From: an uncultured Selenomonas sp. | GTDB lineage: Bacteria; Bacillota; Negativicutes; Selenomonadales; Selenomonadaceae | Assembly: GCA_937981305.1 (NCBI GenBank) | Contig: CALJPB010000372.1 | Location: 1 to 5,151 of the forward strand | Reading direction: 5' to 3' | Length of the DNA: 5,151 bases | Shown here: positions 1 through 5,151 of the stretch, in pieces | How the letters are laid out: every line of letters starts with the position of its first letter | How positions within the stretch are numbered: position 1 is the stretch's first letter | The notes under the pieces: model-generated | The model's database searches: none | The model's input: the letters and a program-made list of their open reading frames with translations, nothing else | Told to the model about the DNA's origin: nothing | Program-made: the position numbers and the translations under genes

Positions 1-1
1 G

Positions 2-2152
2 GAGAATTCAGGGGCTGCCGGTGTGCGCGTCGCACTCGACATCGGCCCCATCGGCGAGCTGGTCGAGCCGCTTGGAACACTCTCGTTTGAGGCGGCATAC
101 GAACTCTTTCGTGAGATGGTGGTTGCGGGCGAGGAGGCGGGGGCGGATCTCGTCATCTTTGAGACGCTGACCGACCTCTACGAGGTCAAGGCGGCGGTGC
201 TCGCAGCGAAGGAGCATACGCAGCTGCCGATCTGGGTGACGATGACGTTCGAGCAGAACGGGCGCACATTCCTCGGCGCGGCCGTCCCATCTGTCGCAGT
301 CACGCTCGATGCCCTCGGTGTCGCCGCACTCGGTGTGAACTGCTCGCTCGGCCCCGTGGAACTCGTGCCGATTGTGGACGAGCTGATGGAGTGGACAGAT
401 CTGCCGATCATCGTCAAGCCGAACGCAGGTCTCCCCGACCCGCGCACGGGTGCGTACGAGATGACGGCGGAGGATTTTGGCCGTGAGATGGCCGTGTTTG
501 CGCAGCGCGGTGCGCTCATCATGGGCGGCTGCTGCGGTACAAATCCCGATTTTATCCGTGCGCTCACAGCGGCAGTCGCGGAGGGGGCGGCAGATCGTCC
601 CGCGCGAAAAAAACGCAAGGGTGTTGCATCGCCGGGGCGTGTCGCGGAGTACGGCAAGCTCAATGTCATCGGCGAGCGCATCAACCCGACGGGTAAGAAG
701 CGTCTGCAACAGGCGCTCCTCGAGGAGGACTACGGCTACATCAAGAAACTTGCGATCTCCCAGCAGGAGGCGGGGGCGCAGGTGCTTGATATCAACGTCG
801 GCGCACAGGGCGTGGACGAAGAAAAGATCATCCCGTACGTTGTCAAAGCGGTGCAGAGCGTTGTCGACCTGCCGCTGCAGATTGACTCCGCGAATCCTCG
901 GGTGATAGAGGCTGCTCTTCGCGTCACGAATGGGCGCGTCATCATCAACTCGGTGAGCGGTGAGCGTGAGCGCATGGATGCCATCTTCCCACTCGCGAAG
1001 CACTACGGGGCGGCGGTACTTGGGCTGGCGATGGACGAGAAGGGGCTGCCCGAGACGGCGGCACAGCGCGTCGCCATCGCCGAGCGCATTGTGGCGGAGG
1101 CGGAGAAGTACGGGCTGGAGCGCAAGGATATCATCATTGACTGTCTGACGCTCACGGTCTCGGCACAGCAGATGCAGGCGATGGAGACCCTGCGTGCCGT
1201 GCGCGAGGTGCACGAACGCCTTGGGCTGCACTGTGCGCTCGGTGTCAGCAATATTTCCTTCGGACTGCCCGCACGCGGACACATGACAGAGAATTTCCTC
1301 ATACAGGCGATGCACGTCGGGCTGGATTTCCCGATCATCAATCCGAATACAAAGGGCGTTATGGATGCCGTCGTGTCCTTCCGCGCCGTGTCGGGGGAGG
1401 ATGTGGACTGTGCCGCCTACATCGAGCGTTTTGCACCCGAGCAGGCGGAGATGCGCCGCCGCAAGGAACTCGGCATTACGGGCGATGAGGCGGCAGGGGC
1501 GGTGCAGACCGCTGCTGCGGAGAGTGCAGACGCTGTCGATCCGCTGATGGATGCCATCATTCGAGGACTTTCCGACGATGCCGAGCGCATTACGCGGAAA
1601 CTCCTGACGGAGATGGCTCCGATGGACATCATTCAGGAGAAGGTCATCCCTGCGCTTGATATCGTGGGTGATCGCTACGAGCAGGAAATCATCTTCCTCC
1701 CGCAGCTCATCAATGCGGCGAATGCGGCGACGGCGGGACTTGAACTCATCAAGGTGCGTCTTGCCGAGGCGGGACAGGGAGTCTCCAAGGGCAAGATCAT
1801 TCTTGCGACGGTGGAGGGGGATATCCACGACATCGGCAAGAACATCGTCAAAGTTGTCCTCGAGAATTACGGCTACCAGATCATCGACCTCGGCCGTGAT
1901 GTACCTATCCAGCGCGTTGTGGAGGTCGCCATCGAAAAGAAGGTCGGGCTCATCGGCCTTTCGGCATTGATGACGACGACGGTCACGGCGATGAAAAAGA
2001 CCATCGAAGCCCTGCACGAGGCGGGGCATCCGTGTGAGACGGTCGTCGGCGGGGCGGTGCTGACGGAGGACTACGCAAAGGAGATCGGCGCAGATCACTA
2101 TGCGGGCGATGCGCGCAGCATTGTTGAGATTGCACGCCGCGTACTCGGATAA
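2..2152 (+). CDS. metH: Cobalamin-dependent methionine synthase MetH, 5'-truncated by window edge, no activation domain
   Basis: Transfers the methyl group of 5-methyl-tetrahydrofolate through cobalamin to homocysteine, giving methionine; cytoplasmic. The frame is open to the left edge and begins inside the homocysteine domain, so GTG at 23 is not the start. Roughly 80-90 N-terminal residues, including the DGAMGT-type motif, are missing. Visible order: the rest of the homocysteine domain (to about 570), with zinc-ligand cysteines in GVNCS (codon 341-343) and GGCCGT (codons 530-535); a basic linker; the pterin-binding domain (about 660-1400) with GERINPTG, DINVG (788), QIDSANP (878) and SNISFGLP (1247); an Ala-rich linker (about 1470-1540); the B12 cap helices; and the Rossmann B12 domain with DIHDIG (1820-1837), whose histidine (1826-1828) is the expected cobalt ligand, then SALMTTT (1961) and VGGAV. 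The stop follows directly, so the roughly 330-residue AdoMet-binding reactivation domain of E. coli MetH is absent, as in many Firmicute and Thermotoga enzymes. First visible gene of the operon. Confidence 0.96.
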   Translation, partial: ENSGAAGVRVALDIGPIGELVEPLGTLSFEAAYELFREMVVAGEEAGADLVIFETLTDLYEVKAAVLAAKEHTQLPIWVTMTFEQNGRTFLGAAVPSVAVTLDALGVAALGVNCSLGPVELVPIVDELMEWTDLPIIVKPNAGLPDPRTGAYEMTAEDFGREMAVFAQRGALIMGGCCGTNPDFIRALTAAVAEGAADRPARKKRKGVASPGRVAEYGKLNVIGERINPTGKKRLQQALLEEDYGYIKKLAISQQEAGAQVLDINVGAQGVDEEKIIPYVVKAVQSVVDLPLQIDSANPRVIEAALRVTNGRVIINSVSGERERMDAIFPLAKHYGAAVLGLAMDEKGLPETAAQRVAIAERIVAEAEKYGLERKDIIIDCLTLTVSAQQMQAMETLRAVREVHERLGLHCALGVSNISFGLPARGHMTENFLIQAMHVGLDFPIINPNTKGVMDAVVSFRAVSGEDVDCAAYIERFAPEQAEMRRRKELGITGDEAAGAVQTAAAESADAVDPLMDAIIRGLSDDAERITRKLLTEMAPMDIIQEKVIPALDIVGDRYEQEIIFLPQLINAANAATAGLELIKVRLAEAGQGVSKGKIILATVEGDIHDIGKNIVKVVLENYGYQIIDLGRDVPIQRVVEVAIEKKVGLIGLSALMTTTVTAMKKTIEALHEAGHPCETVVGGAVLTEDYAKEIGADHYAGDARSIVEIARRVLG

Positions 2153-2155
2153 AGC

Positions 2156-2162
2156 AGGGAGG
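2156..2162 (+). promoter_or_regulatory. Ribosome binding site for the YitJ-type gene
   Basis: AGGGAGG lies eight bases before ATG 2171, in the 18-base gap after the metH stop. It supports ATG 2171 as the start over the in-frame ATG at 2186, which has no comparable site at this spacing. Confidence 0.8.
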
Positions 2163-2170
2163 CTGTCAAT

Positions 2171-3964
2171 ATGGCGCAGGAGCGCATGGACATACGTGAA
2201 TATTTGAAAAAAAAGCCGCTCATCTTTGACGGCGGTATGGGCACATACTACGCGCAGAAAACGCATACGCGCGGCAAGGGCGTGGAACTTGCGAACATCG
2301 AGACCCCGCGTGTCGTCGAGGACATCCATACGGAGTACCTGCGTGCGGGGGCGCAGGCGATCAAGACCAATACCTTTGCGGCAAATCGTATCGTCTACCA
2401 AGGGGACACGGCGACCGTTGAACGGATCATTCGTACAGGATGGGAGCTTGCCGCGCGTGCGGCGGAGCCGTTCGGAGCTTATGTCTTTGCCGATATCGGT
2501 CCCGTCTCCGGGCTGCCGCCTGCGGATATCATTGAGGAGTATCGCTTCCTTTCCGATATCTTTCTCGCGATGGGCGCACGTCACTTTATCTTTGAGACGA
2601 ACTCCTCGATTGAGGGGCTGGCCGAGACGGCGGCTCATATCAAACAGGTCTGCCCCGAGGCGTTCGTTCTGACCTCGTTTTCTGCCTTTCCCGGCGGCTA
2701 TACGCGGGATGGCTTCTTCGTCGAGGAGCTCGTGCGAGCGGTGGCTGCGAGCGGTTACATCGATGCGGTCGGCTTTAACTGCGTCAGCGGCGTGCAGTCG
2801 ATGAAGGAGCTTGTGCACCTGCTCGGCAGTTGTCCGCTGCCGCTCTCTCTGATGCCGAATGCGGGGCATCCAATTGTCGTCGATGGGCGCACCTTCTATG
2901 AGAGTGCGCCGGATTATTTCGGTGAGGAGCTCGCCGATCTCGTGCATGACGGCATCTCCATTGTCGGCGGCTGCTGCGGTACAACCCCGGAGCATATCCG
3001 AGCGCTTTCCTGTGCCCTCGCAGACAGCGGACGCACAGTGGCAGAGCGTGTGGAGCAGGCGGAACACGCAGCTCTTGGCTCGTCGCACAGTGCGTTCTTC
3101 GAGACGTTGAAAACGGGAGGAACACCCATTGCCGTCGAGCTCGATCCACCCGAGGTCGGCAATGCGGATAAATTTATGGCGGGCGCACGGGAACTCATGG
3201 AGGCGGGGGTTCACGCAATCACGATTGCGGACAATCCCATTGCGCGTGCGCGCATGGATGCAGGGATGCTTGCGGGGCGCGTGCAGCGCAGCCTCGGACT
3301 TGAGCCGATCCCGCACATGACCTGCCGTGACCGCAATCTCAACGCCATCAAGTCCACGCTCCTCGGACTGAGTGCCGAGGGGATTCACAACATGATTGTC
3401 ATTACGGGGGACCCCATTCCTACAGCGGAACGCGATGAGGTCAAGAGTGTCTACCAGTTCAACTCACGCAAGCTGACGTCATTTATCAAAAGCCTTGGGG
3501 AGCGCGGCGATGTCGCACCGTTCCATGTGTTCGGTGCACTTAACGTGAATGCAAAGCATTTCCCGTCGCAGCTCGGGCTCGCCAAAAAGAAGCTGGAGGC
3601 GGGCATGACGGGCTTCTTTACCCAGCCTGTTCTCAGTGAACGGGCAAAGGAGAATCTGCGGACGGCACGCGACACACTGCCGGGGGCACTCATCCTCGGC
3701 GGCATCATGCCCGTCGTCAGCGAGCGAAACGCGCGCTTTATGGAGAGCGAGATCACGGGGATTCACGTCGAGGAACGCATCATCAATGCCTATCATGGAC
3801 TCAGCCGTGAGGAGGCGGAAGAACTTGCCGTGCAGCTCTCCCTTGAGACCGCAAAGGAGATTGAACCGTATATCGACGGCTATTACATCATCACGCCATT
3901 TGCGCGGACGGCACTTGTTGCACGGATCGTTCGGGGGATTATGGAGAGGAGAGCAGTCAAATGA
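2171..3964 (+). CDS. yitJ: Bifunctional homocysteine S-methyltransferase / 5,10-methylenetetrahydrofolate reductase (YitJ type)
   Basis: A 597-residue fusion, close to the roughly 610 residues of Bacillus YitJ. Residues 1 to about 290 are a homocysteine S-methyltransferase domain: FDGGMGT (19-25), TNTFAAN (66-72), and a complete zinc triad Cys204 (FNCVSG), Cys268 and Cys269 (GGCCGT). Residues about 310-590 are a flavin-type methylenetetrahydrofolate reductase barrel: VELDPPE with Glu323 matching the catalytic glutamate of E. coli MetF, PHMTC (381-385), ITGDP with Asp414 matching the flavin/folate aspartate, and the FTQP motif with Gln485. The C-terminal half should reduce 5,10-methylene- to 5-methyl-tetrahydrofolate, the MetH substrate. 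The N-terminal half should methylate homocysteine, but its donor cannot be read from sequence. The start is fixed by AGGGAGG upstream and the conserved N-terminal motif. It follows metH by 18 bases and overlaps the next gene by four, so co-transcription is very likely. No frameshift or missing key residue was seen. Confidence 0.95.
   Translation: MAQERMDIREYLKKKPLIFDGGMGTYYAQKTHTRGKGVELANIETPRVVEDIHTEYLRAGAQAIKTNTFAANRIVYQGDTATVERIIRTGWELAARAAEPFGAYVFADIGPVSGLPPADIIEEYRFLSDIFLAMGARHFIFETNSSIEGLAETAAHIKQVCPEAFVLTSFSAFPGGYTRDGFFVEELVRAVAASGYIDAVGFNCVSGVQSMKELVHLLGSCPLPLSLMPNAGHPIVVDGRTFYESAPDYFGEELADLVHDGISIVGGCCGTTPEHIRALSCALADSGRTVAERVEQAEHAALGSSHSAFFETLKTGGTPIAVELDPPEVGNADKFMAGARELMEAGVHAITIADNPIARARMDAGMLAGRVQRSLGLEPIPHMTCRDRNLNAIKSTLLGLSAEGIHNMIVITGDPIPTAERDEVKSVYQFNSRKLTSFIKSLGERGDVAPFHVFGALNVNAKHFPSQLGLAKKKLEAGMTGFFTQPVLSERAKENLRTARDTLPGALILGGIMPVVSERNARFMESEITGIHVEERIINAYHGLSREEAEELAVQLSLETAKEIEPYIDGYYIITPFARTALVARIVRGIMERRAVK
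3947..3951 (+). promoter_or_regulatory. Ribosome binding site for the nitroreductase gene, inside the upstream gene
   Basis: AGGAG within a purine-rich run (3943-3953) lies nine bases before ATG 3961. The site is inside the last codons of the fusion gene, and the start overlaps that gene's stop as ATGA (3961-3964), an arrangement typical of translational coupling. It supports ATG 3961 as the true start. Confidence 0.8.
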
Positions 3965-4488
3965 ATGCGACAATCAAGGATATGATCGAGCGGCGCAGCG
4001 TTCGGAAATTTAAGCCCGATGCAGTACCGCAGGCTCTTGTGGACGAGGTGATCGAGGCGGGGCTGTATGCCGCGAGCGGAAAGGGGAAACAGTCGCCCAT
4101 CATCATCGCCGTGACAAATCCGGATCTGCGCACGCGGCTCGCGCAGGATAACTGCCGTATCGGCGGTTGGAAGGAGGGCTTTGACCCATTTTACGGTGCG
4201 CCCGTCATTCTCATGGTGCTCGCACCAAAGGATGTGCATACGGCGGTAGAGGACGGCAGTCTCGTCCTCGGCAATCTCATGCTCGCGGGTCATGCACTCG
4301 GACTTGGTACGATCTGGATCAACCGTGCCAAGGAGGAGTTTGAAGAGCCGTACTACAAGGAGCTGCTGAAAAAGATCGGCATCGAGGGCGAATACATCGG
4401 TGTCGGACACTGCGCCCTCGGCTACTGTGACGGCGATCTGCTAAAGCCGCCCGCACGACATCCAAATCGCGTATACTATGTTTCGTAA
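3961..4488 (+). CDS. Nitroreductase-family FMN flavoprotein
   Basis: A 175-residue protein of the nitroreductase fold, at the short end of the family's usual size. Visible family features: the N-terminal phosphate-binding RRSVRKF (11-17), the AASGKGKQ segment (37-44) where FMN contacts usually sit, FYGAPVIL (about 77-84), the helix DGSLVLGNLMLAGHALGLG from residue 98, and GVGHCALGY (147-155) near the C-terminus. Family members are usually dimeric, bind FMN and reduce diverse substrates with NAD(P)H; the natural substrate cannot be inferred here. No signal peptide or membrane segment is seen, so it is probably cytoplasmic. It is the last gene of the operon, with its start fused to the upstream stop and a terminator directly after its own stop, so it should be made together with the methionine enzymes. 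A redox role tied to the reductase or to cobalamin is inference only; a stand-alone oxidoreductase carried in the operon is the alternative. Confidence 0.9.
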   Translation: MNATIKDMIERRSVRKFKPDAVPQALVDEVIEAGLYAASGKGKQSPIIIAVTNPDLRTRLAQDNCRIGGWKEGFDPFYGAPVILMVLAPKDVHTAVEDGSLVLGNLMLAGHALGLGTIWINRAKEEFEEPYYKELLKKIGIEGEYIGVGHCALGYCDGDLLKPPARHPNRVYYVS

Positions 4489-4534
4489 AAAAAGCCGCCT
4501 TTGACCATATGCCTTGGTCAAAGGCGGCTTTTTT
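4488..4534. terminator. Perfect-stem rho-independent terminator, probably bidirectional
   Basis: Two arms of 20 bases (4488-4507 and 4515-4534) are exact reverse complements around the 7-base loop TATGCCT. The GC-rich core is GCCGCC/GGCGGC, followed by six T on the right and preceded by A residues on the left. It therefore has a U-tract for transcripts from either strand. The left arm begins in the stop codon of the nitroreductase gene, so it ends the methionine operon. It can also stop transcripts coming from the convergent - strand gene. Confidence 0.95.
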
Positions 4535-4541
4535 ACGGAAT

Positions 4542-4649
4542 CGTTGATAAAATGAGATCCGCCGAATTGGTGCAGATTTTTGTCCTGTCAAGGAGACAAA
4601 GAGAGGGCGGAAACGATATGCCAAGACGGTGGTGCTGAATTTATCAATG
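4542..4649. repeat. Candidate short inverted-repeat element in the convergent gap
   Basis: TTGATAAA (4544-4551) and TTTATCAA (4640-4647) are exact inverted copies. When the outer 22 bases of each end are compared in opposite orientation, about 16 match. Inside are two further stems: TCCGCC (4558-4563) with GGCGGA (4606-4611), and TTTGTCCT (4579-4586) with AGGAGACAAA (4591-4600), which has a two-base bulge and a GTCA loop. TGGTGC also occurs twice in direct orientation (4568-4573 and 4630-4635). This looks like a small non-autonomous or extragenic palindromic element, or a structured RNA, sitting just beyond the terminator. I see no transposase and no clear target duplication. One copy in one window cannot prove a repeat. 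Confidence 0.35.
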
Positions 4650-4651
4650 CT

Positions 4652-5151
4652 TTAATGCACTGTTCCCAGTGTCATCGGCAGAATGTGTGCTGCAGATGCC
4701 GTGCTGCGCAGATCGGCGGATGACTTTTCTGCCCAGATCGCAGCAACCCTCTTTTGAAATGCGCGTGTCGAGAGCGGCGCAGCCATCTGTTCGCGCACAT
4801 TTTTTCGGATGATCTCTGCAAAGGCCTCGGGTACAGCCGCTGTTCTCTGTGCGAGAAGTATCTTCAGGTTTGTGTCAATCAGATAGAGATGAATGGTCGG
4901 ATCGGCAAGGCTCTGTTCGCTCGGCAGCAATTCCTCTTTCACGAGGGAGAGGGAGAGCGGCGCGTCGCCCCAGCCGTCCTTGAAGATACCGTCGATGCGG
5001 TAGAGCAGGAAGAGCACGCCGTCCACCTCCGTCACGGCAAGCTCGATCTCACCCGTGCGGAATGCCTCGACGGCAATGGCATCCGTGTGCGAGAGTTGGA
5101 GCAGGAATATCATGCCGTTCCTATCCACTTGAAACATTCCGCCGTCCGACT
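4652..5151 (-). CDS. Unrecognised protein, C-terminal part, 5' end beyond the window
   Basis: The frame stays open to the right edge: codons for SDGG precede the first visible ATG (5137-5135). The GGCGGA directly before that ATG leaves no normal spacing for a ribosome binding site, so the true start probably lies outside the window. From that Met, 161 residues are visible. The first half alternates short hydrophobic strands with acidic turns (MIFLLQLS, IELAVTEVDGVLFLLYRIDG, IHLYLID), suggesting a beta-rich fold. The second half, from about PEAFAEIIRKNV on, is helical, basic and Ala-rich. There is no membrane helix and no motif I can assign to a family. It converges on the methionine operon and shares the gap and the bidirectional terminator with it; nothing suggests a functional link. 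The protein-like composition and lack of a competing frame support it as a real gene. Confidence 0.7.
   Translation of the reverse strand, partial: SDGGMFQVDRNGMIFLLQLSHTDAIAVEAFRTGEIELAVTEVDGVLFLLYRIDGIFKDGWGDAPLSLSLVKEELLPSEQSLADPTIHLYLIDTNLKILLAQRTAAVPEAFAEIIRKNVREQMAAPLSTRAFQKRVAAIWAEKSSADLRSTASAAHILPMTLGTVH

Noticed and set aside
23..25. GTG at 23 as the start of metH
   Set aside because: The frame is open to the left edge (codons for ENSGAAG precede it), there is no ribosome binding site, and the homocysteine domain would lack its N-terminal third.
560..660. Possible gene junction between the homocysteine and pterin domains of MetH
   Set aside because: The frame is continuous through a short basic linker, the normal domain boundary in this family.
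8..3388. An open frame of 1126 codons on the - strand running opposite both metH and the fusion gene
   Set aside because: It is codon-aligned with the two + strand genes, which share a frame. In that register its stops can only fall opposite TTA, CTA or TCA codons, which these genes avoid; it ends exactly at a TCA serine codon (8-10). The translation is Arg/His/Asp-rich with no domain, and the + strand genes are well supported.
4560..4594. TTGACA on the - strand (within 4587-4594) as a promoter -35 box
   Set aside because: There is no acceptable -10 box at 16-18 bases, and it would point only into the terminator.
4319..4624. A 101-codon - strand frame across the terminator and the gap
   Set aside because: It reads through the perfect terminator hairpin and into the antisense of the nitroreductase gene, has Arg/Ser-rich low-complexity content, and has no supported start.
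4618..4638. Mini-frame MPRRWC on the + strand inside the 108-base element, as a leader peptide
   Set aside because: It is only six codons, no downstream + strand gene exists for it to control, and the upstream purine-rich stretch is better explained as part of the stems.

Overview
This window carries part of a chromosomal methionine/one-carbon operon. All operon genes are on the + strand, and an unrelated gene on the - strand converges on them from the right. The DNA is GC-rich, almost never uses TTA, CTA or TCA codons in the first two genes, and has strong AGGAG-type ribosome binding sites. It encodes a cobalamin-dependent methionine synthase without the usual C-terminal activation domain, next to a fused homocysteine methyltransferase/methylenetetrahydrofolate reductase of the Bacillus YitJ type. 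Together these point to a moderately high-GC Firmicute, most likely a Negativicute of the Selenomonas type. That placement is an inference from family knowledge and was not tested by a search.

Layout from left to right: (1) positions 2-2152, metH, cut by the left edge, with most of the homocysteine domain, the pterin (methyl-tetrahydrofolate) domain and the B12 cap and binding domains; (2) 18 bases later, 2171-3964, the YitJ-type fusion enzyme; (3) overlapping it by four bases (ATGA), 3961-4488, a small nitroreductase-family flavoprotein; (4) 4488-4534, a near-ideal hairpin terminator with an A-run on one side and a T-run on the other, able to work in both directions; (5) 4535-4651, a short gene-free gap with an imperfect inverted-repeat element of about 108 bases; (6) 4652 to the right edge, the C-terminal part of an unrecognised protein on the - strand.

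The first two proteins form a pathway. The reductase half of the fusion enzyme makes 5-methyl-tetrahydrofolate, and MetH passes its methyl group through cobalamin to homocysteine to give methionine. The fusion enzyme also carries its own complete zinc-type homocysteine domain, so the operon has two homocysteine-activating modules. The tightly coupled flavoprotein has no proven role. A redox role for the reductase or for reactivating oxidised cobalamin is a reasonable hypothesis, because this MetH lacks its own reactivation domain. No promoter or riboswitch is visible: the upstream end of the operon and the 5' end of the - strand gene both lie outside the window.

I do not see a new defence or mobile system. 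The items most worth a second look are the coupled flavoprotein, the duplicated homocysteine module and the 108-base element in the convergent gap.
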